Program-made: the position numbers and the translations under genes
The notes under the pieces: generated by a model
Databases searched by the model: none
Told to the model about the DNA's origin: nothing
Seen by the model: the letters and a program-made list of their open reading frames with translations, nothing else
From: Clostridia bacterium
GTDB lineage: Bacteria; Bacillota; Clostridia; Christensenellales; Aristaeellaceae
NCBI GenBank assembly: GCA_024404395.1
Contig: JAKSPZ010000004.1
Coordinates: 1 to 16,948 of the forward strand
Length of the DNA: 16,948 nucleotides
Reading direction: 5' to 3'
In this document: piece after piece, positions 1 through 7,616 of the stretch
How positions within the stretch are numbered: position 1 is the first letter of the stretch
Layout: each line of letters opens with the position of its first letter

Positions 1-1396
1 CCATGCCACGTGCGACAACGGCAGCGTGGGAGGTCATGCCGCCGCGGACGGTCAGGATACCCTGATCGGCCTTCATACCGGTGATATCTTCGGGAGAGGT
101 CTCCAGACGGACCAGAACGACCTTTTCGCCGCGGGCGTTCCAGGCTTCTGCGTCGTCGGCGGTGAAGACGATCTTACCGCAGGCAGCTCCGGGAGAAGCG
201 CCGAGGCCGCGACCCATGGGAACGGCAGCCTTCAGAGCGGCAGCGTCAAACTGGGGATGCAGCAGGGTGTCCAGGTTGCGGGGATCGATCATGGCGACTG
301 CTTCGGCTTCGGTCTTGTGGCCTTCGTCGACCAGGTCGCAGGCGATCTTCAGAGCAGCCTGAGCGGTACGCTTGCCGTTGCGGCACTGCAGCATGTACAG
401 CTTGCGGTTCTCAACGGTGAACTCCATATCCTGCATGTCATGATAGTGACCTTCGAGGATATCGCAGATCTTGATGAACTCTGCATAGGCCTCGGGGAAC
501 TCCTGCTCCATCTGAGCGATGGGCATGGGAGTGCGGACGCCGGCGACGACGTCTTCGCCCTGTGCGTTCTTCAGGAACTCGCCCATCAGCTTCTTTTCGC
601 CGGTGGCGGGATCGCGGGTGAAGGCAACGCCGGTACCGGAATCGTTGTTCAGGTTACCGAAGACCATGGGCATGACGTTGACAGCGGTACCCCAGGAGTA
701 GGGGATGTCGTTGTCACGGCGATAGACATTGGCGCGGGGGTTGTCCCAGGAACGGAAGACGGCTTCGATGGCCAGCTTCAGCTGAACAACGGGATCGGAG
801 GGGAAGTCTTCGCCCAGGTGGTTCTTGTACTCGGCCTTGAACTGAGAAGCCAGTTCCTTCAGATCGGCTGCGGTAAGCTCAACGTCGAACTTAACGCCGC
901 GTTCTTCCTTCATCTTATCGATGAGCAGCTCGAAGTACTTCTTGCCAACGCCCATGACGACGTCGGAGAACATCTGGATGAAACGACGATAGGAGTCGTA
1001 AACGAAGCGCTCGAACTTGGGATCGGGGTTGCCGGCGATCATGGCGGCAATAACGTCCTCGTTCAGGCCCAGGTTAAGGATGGTGTCCATCATGCCGGGC
1101 ATGGAAGCGCGGGCACCGGAACGGACAGAGACCAGCAGGGGGCTCTTCAGGTCGCCGAACTTCTTGCCGTTGACTTCTTCCATCTTCTTGACGCCTTCCA
1201 TGGTCTGAGCCATGATCTCGTCATTGATCTTGCGGCCGTCCTCATAGTACTGAGTGCAGGCATCGGTGGAAATGGTGAAGCCCTGGGGAACAGGCAGACC
1301 GATCTTGGTCATTTCGGCCAGGTTGGCGCCTTTGCCGCCGAGGGTGTTACGCATGGACGCATCACCTTCGGTGAAGAGATATACGTACTTCTGCAT
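1..1396 (-). CDS. ppdK: Pyruvate, phosphate dikinase (N-terminal half, runs off the left edge)
   Basis: PPDK interconverts pyruvate, ATP and phosphate with phosphoenolpyruvate, AMP and pyrophosphate, and serves glycolysis or gluconeogenesis in anaerobes. Reading leftward from the ATG at 1396, 465 codons are visible of the roughly 870-880 usual for the family. The start reads MQKYVYLFTEGDASMRNTLG, followed by GGKGANLAEM, the classic N-terminal nucleotide-binding start. VRSGARASMPGMMDTILNLG lies near residues 91-110. The phosphohistidine-domain motif GGMTSHAAVVARGMG closes the visible part, placing the catalytic histidine at about residue 457 (bases 26-28), next to the expected position of about 455. 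The pyruvate-binding barrel lies outside the window. The start is set by a GGAGG site 5-6 bases upstream. A single-gene transcript from the promoter at 1485-1513 is likely. No frameshift was seen, and identification is very secure. Confidence 0.97.
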   Translation of the reverse strand, partial: MQKYVYLFTEGDASMRNTLGGKGANLAEMTKIGLPVPQGFTISTDACTQYYEDGRKINDEIMAQTMEGVKKMEEVNGKKFGDLKSPLLVSVRSGARASMPGMMDTILNLGLNEDVIAAMIAGNPDPKFERFVYDSYRRFIQMFSDVVMGVGKKYFELLIDKMKEERGVKFDVELTAADLKELASQFKAEYKNHLGEDFPSDPVVQLKLAIEAVFRSWDNPRANVYRRDNDIPYSWGTAVNVMPMVFGNLNNDSGTGVAFTRDPATGEKKLMGEFLKNAQGEDVVAGVRTPMPIAQMEQEFPEAYAEFIKICDILEGHYHDMQDMEFTVENRKLYMLQCRNGKRTAQAALKIACDLVDEGHKTEAEAVAMIDPRNLDTLLHPQFDAAALKAAVPMGRGLGASPGAACGKIVFTADDAEAWNARGEKVVLVRLETSPEDITGMKADQGILTVRGGMTSHAAVVARGM

Positions 1397-1445
1397 GGTT
1401 ATCCTCCCACTTTCTGTAAAAGATTTCATAGGGGACATGGTCAAA

Positions 1446-1463
1446 AACGGCGCACAAAGCCGC
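1446..1463 (-). other. Small GC hairpin followed by T5 in the ppdK leader
   Basis: On the minus strand CGGCG, an 8-base loop and CGCCG are followed directly by TTTTT, between the ppdK promoter and the start codon. It has the form of a weak intrinsic terminator and could act as an attenuator. With only five pairs it may equally be chance in GC-rich DNA. Confidence 0.3.
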
Positions 1464-1484
1464 CGCTACGCCATGGAACAATTC

Positions 1485-1513
1485 ATTATACAATGTAATA
1501 AGTAATTTTTCAA
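1485..1513 (-). promoter_or_regulatory. Sigma-A promoter of ppdK
   Basis: On the minus strand TTGAAA (1513-1508), a 17-base spacer and a perfect TATAAT (1490-1485) lie about 90 bases upstream of the ppdK ATG. The spacing is ideal and the flanks are AT-rich within a GC-rich genome. The start point is predicted near 1478, giving a leader of about 80 nucleotides. Confidence 0.85.
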
Positions 1514-1657
1514 GTCATAAGCCCTGCTTTTAACAGTGCAATCTACGCAAATTTTTCTTTATTTCATCGGCTGTAAGCCGCCTATAATATGTAGATTCTT
1601 CCGCGGGTCCCTTTTCTTCATGAACAATTTACAATCCCGCCCATCCGCCGCCCCCGC

Positions 1658-1686
1658 TTGACAGCCGCCGCCGGAGCGGCGAATAT
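1658..1686 (+). promoter_or_regulatory. Possible promoter upstream of the dihydrouridine synthase gene
   Basis: A perfect TTGACA at 1658-1663 is followed 17 bases later by a poor -10 (GAATAT, 1681-1686), about 30 bases before the TTG start at 1717. The rest of the 320-base gap 1397-1716 holds the divergent ppdK promoter, AT-rich sequence around 1500-1600 including a TATAAT at 1583-1588 with no good -35, and no gene that I can see. Confidence 0.4.
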
Positions 1687-1716
1687 AGCCGTAGCGACAA
1701 ACGGAGGTCACCCGCC

Positions 1717-2667
1717 TTGAAGATCTATTTCGCGCCGCTGGAGGGCGTCACCGATTCCCTGTTCCGCAACCGCCATTTCGCCCGCTTCACGGGGGTGGAC
1801 AAGTATTTCATGCCCTTCGTCTCCCCCACCATGAAGCTGAAGTTCACCTCCAAGGAGCATCGCGAGCTGTCCCCCGAAGTGAACGGCGACACCCCCGTGG
1901 TGCCCCAGATCCTCTGCAACAAGGCGGAGCCTTTCCTTTGGATGGCGGAGGGACTGGCGGAGGCGGGCTATAAGGAGATCAACCTGAACCTGGGCTGTCC
2001 CTCGGGCACCGTCACCGCCAAGTACAAGGGGTCGGGCATGCTCCGCGACCTCTCCACCCTGCGGGCGACCCTGGACGAGATCTTCGCCAAGTCCCCCATC
2101 CCCATCTCCGTCAAGACAAGAGTCGGCTACGAATCCGCCGACCAGTGGCCCGTCATCCGCGCGCTGCTGGCGGAGTATCCCATCCACGAGCTCATCGTCC
2201 ACCCGAGAGCGCGGTCGGAGTTCTATACGGGACCCGTCCATCGGGAGTGCATCGAGCCCGGCATGGTCTACAACGGCGACATCTTCACCCCCGCGGATTA
2301 CGATACGCTCATGACCCAGTGCGAAGGGGTGTCCGCGGTGATGATCGGCCGCGGGCTGCTCACCAACCCCGCGCTTGCCCGCACCCTGAAGGGCGGCGCA
2401 CCGCTGACCAAGGCCGAGCTCCGCGCCTTCCACGACGACATCTACCGCGCCTACTGCGAGAACTGGCCCGACAAGGCCATCCTCGGGCACATGCACGAGA
2501 TCGCCTACTATTTCACCCATTGCTTCGAATCTCCCGAAAAGGCGGCGAAACTCATCCGAAAGGCCACCACCGTCCCCCGCTATCTGGAGGCCGTGGATGT
2601 CCTTTTCGCCACCTGCGCCCTGAAGGACGTTCCCGCTTTCGTTCCCCCGAAGGGCAAGTCTTTTTGA
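1717..2667 (+). CDS. tRNA-dihydrouridine synthase (Dus family)
   Basis: An FMN-dependent enzyme that reduces particular uridines in the tRNA D-loop to dihydrouridine using NADPH. The 316 residues are a normal Dus length. The N-terminal FMN strand reads APLEGVTDSLFR (6-17). The catalytic cysteine is Cys94 in NLGCPSG, followed by the KGSGML loop (104-109). KTRVG (133-137) supplies the substrate- and FMN-binding lysine. HPR (162-164), NGDI (186-189) and GRGLL (211-215) complete the flavin phosphate site of the TIM barrel, and a helical C-terminal domain follows. The start is TTG at 1717, fixed by GGAGG at 1703-1707 nine bases upstream. No earlier ATG suits, and the protein begins directly at the conserved strand. 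I cannot say which Dus subclass or which uridine it modifies. No clear terminator follows. Confidence 0.93.
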   Translation: MKIYFAPLEGVTDSLFRNRHFARFTGVDKYFMPFVSPTMKLKFTSKEHRELSPEVNGDTPVVPQILCNKAEPFLWMAEGLAEAGYKEINLNLGCPSGTVTAKYKGSGMLRDLSTLRATLDEIFAKSPIPISVKTRVGYESADQWPVIRALLAEYPIHELIVHPRARSEFYTGPVHRECIEPGMVYNGDIFTPADYDTLMTQCEGVSAVMIGRGLLTNPALARTLKGGAPLTKAELRAFHDDIYRAYCENWPDKAILGHMHEIAYYFTHCFESPEKAAKLIRKATTVPRYLEAVDVLFATCALKDVPAFVPPKGKSF

Positions 2668-2699
2668 CAGAAAATAAAGCAAAAACAAATTAAACGCAA

Positions 2700-2713
2700 A
2701 ATAAAGCTTTATT
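2700..2713. promoter_or_regulatory. Perfect 14-base palindrome upstream of the sugar-operon promoter
   Basis: AATAAAGCTTTATT is fully self-complementary and lies 6 bases upstream of the -35 box at 2720. This is a usual place for a regulator-binding site. It is not GC-rich enough to be a convincing terminator for the preceding gene. The operator role is inference. Confidence 0.35.
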
Positions 2714-2719
2714 ACCGTA

Positions 2720-2748
2720 TTGACGCAAGCGTTATTTTATGTTAAGAT
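2720..2748 (+). promoter_or_regulatory. Sigma-A promoter of the sugar operon
   Basis: TTGACG (2720-2725), a 17-base spacer and TAAGAT (2743-2748) lie about 34 bases upstream of the kinase start. An inverted repeat ATTATT-6-AATAAT (2750-2767) lies just downstream of the -10, over the expected transcription start, and may be an operator. Confidence 0.65.
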
Positions 2749-2781
2749 AATTATTGCTGATAATAATGGGAGGTTGAACAT

Positions 2782-4263
2782 ATGGAACGTTATCTGATCG
2801 GTATCGATGTCGGTACCACAGGCACAAAATCCATGGTCGTCTCCGAGCACGGCGAGATTGTCGGACATGCCTACAGGGGCTATCCCATCGCAACGCCCAA
2901 ACCCGGTTATAATGAACAGAACGCCCTCGACTGGTGGGATGCCATCGTCGAGACCGTTACCAAGGCAACGGCAGACATTAAAGACAAATCCGCCATCGCC
3001 GCCATTTCCCTCTCCGCTCAGGGCGGTACTTTCCTGCCCGTGGACGAGAAGGGCGAGCCCGTCCGTCCCGCCATCGTATGGTCGGACAAGCGCTGTGCCG
3101 AACAGCGCGCCAAGTGCGATGCCGCCGTCGGCGCCGCCAACGTCTTCCGCACCTGCGGCTGGCGTCTGGGCAACGGCCTCGTGGCGCTGGACATCGCGTG
3201 GCTGAAGGACAACGAGCCCGAAAACTTCGCAAAGACCAAACAGTTCCTCAGCGTTCCCGACTATGTATCCCTGAAGCTCACCGGCAAGGCGGTCATCGAC
3301 ATTTCCGACGCCGGCATCAATGAGCTCGCGGACATCGAGAACGGCTGTTATTACAAGCCCATGCTGGACTTCCTCGGTATCGAAGAGTCCATGCTCCCCG
3401 AGATCGTTCCCTCCGGCACGGTCATCGGACATCTGACCGCGGAAGCGGCAAAGCTGCTGAACCTGACCGAGAGCACGGTGCTGGTCTCCGGCGCGCACGA
3501 TCAGTACGCGGGCCTTCTGGGCGCGGGCATCATGGTGCCCGGCGACATCATGATCGGCACGGGCACGGCGTGGGTCATCACCGCGCTGACGGACGCCCCC
3601 GATTATTCCACCGGCTTCTCCCATTCCATCTCCGCCACCGGCAAGTGGGGTCAGCTCACCAGCATGACCACCGGCGGTGTGTGTCTGGACTGGCTGCGCA
3701 AGAACATCCTCAACGGCGACAACGGTCCTCTGGACTACGGCGTCATCAATGAGGAAGCCTCCAAGCGCGCCGTCGACAAGGGCGGTCTCCGCTTCTTCCC
3801 CTACTTCTCCGGCGCCATGTTCCCCCTCAGCGATCCCGCATACAAGGGCACTTTCGTCGGACTGGACCTGAGCCACGACAAGTTTGACATGGTCCGCGCG
3901 GTCATGGAGGGCGTCGCCTTCCAGACGGCATGGATGCTGGAAGGCTTCCGCGCCAAGTCCCCGCTGCATGACCTGATCCTGACCGGCGGCGCCGCCAAGA
4001 GCCCCTTCTGGGTGCAGATGGTGGCGGACATCGTCAACTATCCGGTCATCACCCTTTCGGTCACCGACCTCACCTGCGTGGGCGCCGCCATCATGGCCGG
4101 TGTCGGCACCGGGGTCTTTGCCGATTACGAAGCGGGTCAGAAGGTGCTGAACACCGGCAAGAAGGTGTACACCCCCGATCCCGAGAACGCCGCGAAGTAC
4201 GCGCCCGAGTTCGCCCGCTACAAGAAGGACGCCGCCGCCCTTCAGACGGTCTACGAAGACTGA
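2782..4263 (+). CDS. FGGY-family carbohydrate kinase (xylulokinase-like)
   Basis: Phosphorylates a sugar, most likely a ketose such as a xylulose-type pentulose, with ATP in the cytoplasm. The 493 residues match the FGGY length. The N-terminal phosphate loop is GIDVGTTGTKSMV (7-19). PGYNEQNALDWW (41-52) is the family's conserved segment. The catalytic base is Asp240 in SGAHDQYAGLLGAG. GTGTAW (259-264) and TGGAAKSPFW (401-410) are the nucleotide-binding motifs, and GAAIMAG (434-440) lies in the C-terminal lobe. GGGAGG at 2768-2773 sets the ATG. It is first in the operon, ahead of the transporter, and the isomerase at the far end presumably makes its substrate. Xylulokinase is the closest familiar type, but FGGY sequence rarely gives exact substrate, so no symbol is assigned. 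Confidence 0.9.
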   Translation: MERYLIGIDVGTTGTKSMVVSEHGEIVGHAYRGYPIATPKPGYNEQNALDWWDAIVETVTKATADIKDKSAIAAISLSAQGGTFLPVDEKGEPVRPAIVWSDKRCAEQRAKCDAAVGAANVFRTCGWRLGNGLVALDIAWLKDNEPENFAKTKQFLSVPDYVSLKLTGKAVIDISDAGINELADIENGCYYKPMLDFLGIEESMLPEIVPSGTVIGHLTAEAAKLLNLTESTVLVSGAHDQYAGLLGAGIMVPGDIMIGTGTAWVITALTDAPDYSTGFSHSISATGKWGQLTSMTTGGVCLDWLRKNILNGDNGPLDYGVINEEASKRAVDKGGLRFFPYFSGAMFPLSDPAYKGTFVGLDLSHDKFDMVRAVMEGVAFQTAWMLEGFRAKSPLHDLILTGGAAKSPFWVQMVADIVNYPVITLSVTDLTCVGAAIMAGVGTGVFADYEAGQKVLNTGKKVYTPDPENAAKYAPEFARYKKDAAALQTVYED

Positions 4264-4278
4264 CCTTCATCCATTGGT

Positions 4279-4303
4279 ATTTTTACACGATTTGTGTGAA
4301 AAT
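4279..4303 (+). other. Intercistronic hairpin between kinase and binding-protein genes
   Basis: ATTTTTACAC (4279-4288), loop GATTT, GTGTGAAAAT (4294-4303) forms a 10-pair stem including one G-U. A weak TTGGTA-18-GAAAAT pair overlaps it. It could be an RNA processing or stability element that raises binding-protein expression, or an operator over an internal promoter. The sequence does not decide between them. Confidence 0.45.
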
Positions 4304-4332
4304 AGAACATAACAAAACAGGAGGAAAAAGAC

Positions 4333-5604
4333 ATGAAGAAACTTCTCGCGCTGCTGATGGCAGTTGCCATGCTGCTCACCATGTGTGTCGGTCTGGCCGA
4401 GGAACATGAGCCCGTAACCCTGCAGGTCTGGATCGTGCAGACCGACTGGTCCGACGCTTGGGACAATGAGATGGAACCCAAGTTCGAAGCCGAGTATCCC
4501 TGGATCGACGTTGAGGCCGTTGGTGTTGGCTCTGCCAATGCTGACTTCATCGCCGCCGCCATCGCCGCTGAGGACACCCCCGCTGTCTGGCAGTGCGACA
4601 ACAACGACACCTACTTCAACGCCATTTCCGCCGGCCTGCTGGCCGACCTGAGCGAGATGGAAGTTGCCCAGAGCATTCCCCAGGCCTATCGTGATGCTTT
4701 CACCCACGACGGCGTGCTGTTCGGTCTGACCCAGGGCGCTGCTTTCTCCGTTCTGTACATCAACATGGCTATCCTCGAGGAAGCCGGCTGGACCGAAGCT
4801 CCCGCCAACTGGGACGAGTTCATCCAGTGCTGCGCCGACATCGCCGAGAAGACCGATGCCGCTCCTCTGACCCTCGCCGGTGACAAGACCACCACCTGCT
4901 GGATGCTGTACGAGCTGATCATCGCCAACACCGTCGGCGACGAGCTGGGCCTGGGCGTCTTCGAAGAGCAGTTCAAGGCCGGTACCTTCGACTTTGCTGC
5001 CAACCCCGAGATCGCTGCCAAGCTGGAGCAGGTCGTTCCCTACATCATGACCGGCACCTCCACCATGACCGAAGATGACGTCACTGCAGCCATGACCGAT
5101 GGTATCGCCGCAATGTGCATCGCCGGCAACTGGACCGCCAACAACATCTGCTCCGGTATCGAAGAGTGCACCGGCGACGCCTCCAAGGTCAAGGCCGTTC
5201 TCGCTCCCTTCAATCCCGCTGACAAGGGTGTCTGGATCTCCGTTTCTCCCGAAACCGCTTTCGGCCTCTCTGCTGTCGAAGTCTCCGACGCCGAGAAGGA
5301 AGCTCGCGAAATCTTCTTCAACTGGGTCTTCCAGCCTGAAAACTTCGCCATCATCCAGAACGCTCGTGGTACTGTCCCGGTCCTGTCCACCATGACCGAC
5401 GACCAGATCAAGGTTCCCGCCGCCATCGCTGAGATCGTTCCCGCGATGAACGCCGCCAACTTTGTCTACATGGGCTTCAACTGCTGGACCTCCGAGTTCA
5501 AAGACGGTGCCTGCACCATGCTGAAGGACGTCTACGCCGGCAACATGGCCGTTGCTGACGCCGTCACCGGTATGACCGAGCTGCTGCAGACCTACCATCG
5601 CTAA
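4333..5604 (+). CDS. Sugar ABC transporter solute-binding protein (family 1)
   Basis: The extracytoplasmic receptor that captures the operon's sugar or oligosaccharide and delivers it to the two permeases encoded downstream. It has 423 residues, typical of family 1 carbohydrate binding proteins. MKKLLALLMAVAMLLTMCVGLA is a signal peptide, with a likely cut after Ala22 (GLA|EE). The cysteine at 18 is preceded by Met and does not form a proper lipobox, so the protein seems not to be a classic lipoprotein. The mature start (EPVTLQVWIVQTDW) and the later NMAILEEAGWTEAPANWDEF segment are typical of the family. AGGAGG lies 8 bases before the ATG. Codon use is strongly biased, suggesting high expression, and a strong hairpin follows the stop codon, as is common after binding-protein genes. 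The ligand cannot be read from sequence. Confidence 0.9.
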   Translation: MKKLLALLMAVAMLLTMCVGLAEEHEPVTLQVWIVQTDWSDAWDNEMEPKFEAEYPWIDVEAVGVGSANADFIAAAIAAEDTPAVWQCDNNDTYFNAISAGLLADLSEMEVAQSIPQAYRDAFTHDGVLFGLTQGAAFSVLYINMAILEEAGWTEAPANWDEFIQCCADIAEKTDAAPLTLAGDKTTTCWMLYELIIANTVGDELGLGVFEEQFKAGTFDFAANPEIAAKLEQVVPYIMTGTSTMTEDDVTAAMTDGIAAMCIAGNWTANNICSGIEECTGDASKVKAVLAPFNPADKGVWISVSPETAFGLSAVEVSDAEKEAREIFFNWVFQPENFAIIQNARGTVPVLSTMTDDQIKVPAAIAEIVPAMNAANFVYMGFNCWTSEFKDGACTMLKDVYAGNMAVADAVTGMTELLQTYHR

Positions 5605-5622
5605 TCTCTGACTTGTTCAGGA

Positions 5623-5651
5623 CATGGGGCGGGATTCTTTCCCGCCCCATG
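5623..5651 (+). terminator. Perfect 12-bp hairpin after the binding-protein gene, no U-tract
   Basis: CATGGGGCGGGA (5623-5634), loop TTCTT, then the exact complement (5640-5651). There is no run of T after it, so it probably protects the 3' end of the binding-protein message or only partly terminates. Either would give more binding protein than permease. Its location is as expected for such an element. Confidence 0.7.
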
Positions 5652-5660
5652 GGCAGTTAT

Positions 5661-5740
5661 GGGAAAGTTAAGATTTTCCTATGGAAAATTCCTCGGAAAT
5701 TTCCGAAATCGTTCCGACGGAAAACACGGACATTTCCCCC
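5661..5740. repeat. Cluster of GGAA/TTCC inverted repeats
   Basis: Successive dyads: GGAAA/TTTCC (5662-5666, 5675-5679), GGAA-AA-TTCC (5683-5692), a perfect 14-base palindrome TCGGAAATTTCCGA (5693-5706), TTCCG-A-CGGAA (5712-5722), and GGAAA (5719-5723) with TTTCC (5733-5737). No gene is apparent here. It may be an operator array or a folded RNA spacer. Confidence 0.5.
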
Positions 5741-5760
5741 ATCGAATGCCGCTTCCGATT

Positions 5761-5812
5761 CCATCTCCCCCTTGCGCAAAGGGAAATCACGCTTTGCACA
5801 AGGGAGCGATGG
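5761..5812. repeat. Long imperfect palindrome (hairpin element)
   Basis: Arms 5761-5781 and 5792-5812 pair over 21 positions with three mismatches, around a 10-base loop. The inner 13 positions (CCCTTGCGCAAAG / CTTTGCACAAGGG) have one mismatch. CCCTTG...CAAGGG palindromes recur as small dispersed repeats in some gut Clostridia, so this may be a decayed element of that kind. Copy number cannot be judged from this window. Confidence 0.5.
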
Positions 5813-5843
5813 GCTCCACTACCGTACATGAGGTGATTTGTCA

Positions 5844-6776
5844 ATGGAAAAGAAAACCGCTTCTGTTCCTGCGGCGAAGATCAAGAAGTCCGATTTTGAG
5901 CGTTCCCGCTACCTGACCGGCGTCTTCTTCCTGGTCCCCGCCACCGTTCTGAGTTTTATCTTTGTCATCATCCCGCTGATCAACGTTATCCGCTACAGCT
6001 TCTATGAGTGGAACGGCATCAGCGACGATATGCTCTGGGTAGGTCTGCAGAACTTCAAGACCCTGCCCACCACCGAAGGTTTCTGGCAGATGTGTATCTC
6101 CACGCTGATCTTTGCCTTCGGCTCCACCGCGCTGATCGTGCTGTTCTCCTTCATCGTCGCCATGGCGCTGGACAGCAAGAACCGCAACCGCGTCAGCCGC
6201 GCCGTGTACCGCACCGCATGGTTCTTCCCCTGCATCCTGTCCGGTTCCGTTGTCGGTATCCTGTGGCGCATCATGTACAACTACAACAACGGCATGATCA
6301 ACAAGACCCTGAAGGGCATGGGCCTCAGCCCCGTCAACTGGCTGGAGACCTACGGCCTGACCAACGTCGCCATCATCATCGCGGCGGTCTGGTTCCAGAT
6401 GGGTCTGTGCATCGTCATCTTCCTGGCCGGCCTCCAGTCCATCTCCACCGAGATCAATGAAGCCGCCGCCATCGACGGTGCCAACGAGGGTCAGATCCGC
6501 CGCCACATCATCGTGCCGCTGATGGCGCCTTCCATCACCATCAACGTTCTGACCACCTCCATCGCCGCCTTCAAGATGTATGAAATGCCCTGGCTGATCT
6601 CCAACGGTCTGCCCGGCTACTCCACCCGCCTGCTGACCCAGCGCATCCACTTCTTCGGCATCGAGTCCGCCAAGTTCGGTCTCGGTTCCGCCATGGCCGT
6701 GCTGCTGATCCTGGTCATCACCGCCATCTCACTGGTCCAGCTGGTCGTACTGCGTAAGAGGGAGGATATCTACTGA
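5844..6776 (+). CDS. Sugar ABC transporter permease 1 (MalF/UgpA type)
   Basis: One half of the membrane channel that imports the sugar delivered by the binding protein. About 310 residues carry six hydrophobic segments (first near 25-47). The EAA loop, which docks the ATPase, reads EINEAAAIDGANEGQIRRHIIVPLMAP (split: EAAAIDGA at about 206-213, IIVPL at 222-226). I place the start at the ATG at 5844, because GAGGTG (5830-5835) is 8 bases upstream. An in-frame TTG at 5838 would add two residues but sits too close to that site. Its stop codon overlaps the next gene's ATG by one base (TGATG), so translation is probably coupled. No ATPase gene is present in the operon. Confidence 0.92.
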   Translation: MEKKTASVPAAKIKKSDFERSRYLTGVFFLVPATVLSFIFVIIPLINVIRYSFYEWNGISDDMLWVGLQNFKTLPTTEGFWQMCISTLIFAFGSTALIVLFSFIVAMALDSKNRNRVSRAVYRTAWFFPCILSGSVVGILWRIMYNYNNGMINKTLKGMGLSPVNWLETYGLTNVAIIIAAVWFQMGLCIVIFLAGLQSISTEINEAAAIDGANEGQIRRHIIVPLMAPSITINVLTTSIAAFKMYEMPWLISNGLPGYSTRLLTQRIHFFGIESAKFGLGSAMAVLLILVITAISLVQLVVLRKREDIY

Positions 6777-7600
6777 TGAAACAGCTTACGAAGATCGTCA
6801 GCTCCGTTGTCCTCTTTGCCTTCACGGTCCTGATGTGGGTCCCGATTTACTACTTCGTCATCGGCGCATTCAAGAAGCGCACGGACATCGTCAAGCATCC
6901 TCTGGTCATCAATCTGAAGATGTTCACCACGGAGAACTTCAGCTACACCATCAAGAAGATGAAGCTCTTCTCCGCACTGGGCAACACCGCCTTCATCACC
7001 ATTCTGGCGCTGGTCCTGATCATCATCGCCGGTTCTCTGGCAGGCTTCGCCATCGCCCGCATCAAGGGCAAGCTGTTCAATATCTATTACGGCGCGGTGG
7101 TCTCCCTGATGGTCATCCCCTTCATCGGCGCGCTGATCCCCCTGATCTCCCTGATCAAGGACCTGGGTCTGTACAACAACCTGTGGGGCTGCGTGCTCAT
7201 TCAGGCGGCGTGGAACCTTCCCTTCGCCATCTTCCTGTTCACGGGCTTCATGCGCGGCATCCCCAAAGAGCTTGAGGAAGCCGCCTACATCGACGGCTGC
7301 TCCACCGTCGGCATCTACTGGCGCATGTTCCTGCCCCTGCTGAAGCCGGTCATCGCCACCTGCTGCATCCGCAGCGGCATCGGTATCTGGAACGACTATC
7401 TGGTCACCAATACCCTGCTGAACTCCGTCAAGATGCCCACCCTGATGGTCGCCATCTACCAGTTCTTCGGTCAGTATGTCTCCGAATACGGCTACGCATT
7501 CGCCGGCATTATCATGGCATCTCTCCCCGTTATCGTCGCCTTTATTTTCCTGCAGAAATACTTTATCAAGGGATTGACCGCAGGCGCAGGCAGGGGTTAG
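6776..7600 (+). CDS. Sugar ABC transporter permease 2 (MalG type)
   Basis: The second channel subunit, partner of the preceding permease. It has 274 residues, normal for the MalG-like group, with six predicted membrane helices (first at about 8-30). The EAA loop runs over 164-190: KELEEAAYIDG, then the conserved IYWRMFLPLLKP. The C-terminus LQKYFIKGLTAGAGRG is the family's typical tail. The ATG overlaps the stop of permease 1 by one base. The amidohydrolase gene follows after 16 bases. With the ATPase missing from the locus, these subunits presumably use a shared MsmK/UgpC-type ATPase encoded elsewhere, as in many Bacillota. Confidence 0.92.
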   Translation: MKQLTKIVSSVVLFAFTVLMWVPIYYFVIGAFKKRTDIVKHPLVINLKMFTTENFSYTIKKMKLFSALGNTAFITILALVLIIIAGSLAGFAIARIKGKLFNIYYGAVVSLMVIPFIGALIPLISLIKDLGLYNNLWGCVLIQAAWNLPFAIFLFTGFMRGIPKELEEAAYIDGCSTVGIYWRMFLPLLKPVIATCCIRSGIGIWNDYLVTNTLLNSVKMPTLMVAIYQFFGQYVSEYGYAFAGIIMASLPVIVAFIFLQKYFIKGLTAGAGRG

Positions 7601-7616
7601 TCGCGGGAGGCAAAAC

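Noticed and set aside
26..1498. A 490-codon open frame on the + strand
   Set aside because: It is the mirror of ppdK. Its translation is low-complexity (Gly/Val/Asp/Leu-rich) with no family likeness, while the minus strand gives clear PPDK motifs.
2782..4263. Naming the kinase xylB and the operon a xylose operon
   Set aside because: No XylA-type isomerase is present, the isomerase is AraA/FucI-like, and FGGY substrate cannot be read by eye.
5661..5812. CRISPR array
   Set aside because: The repeats are short inverted dyads without equal-length direct repeats or spacers, and there are no cas genes.
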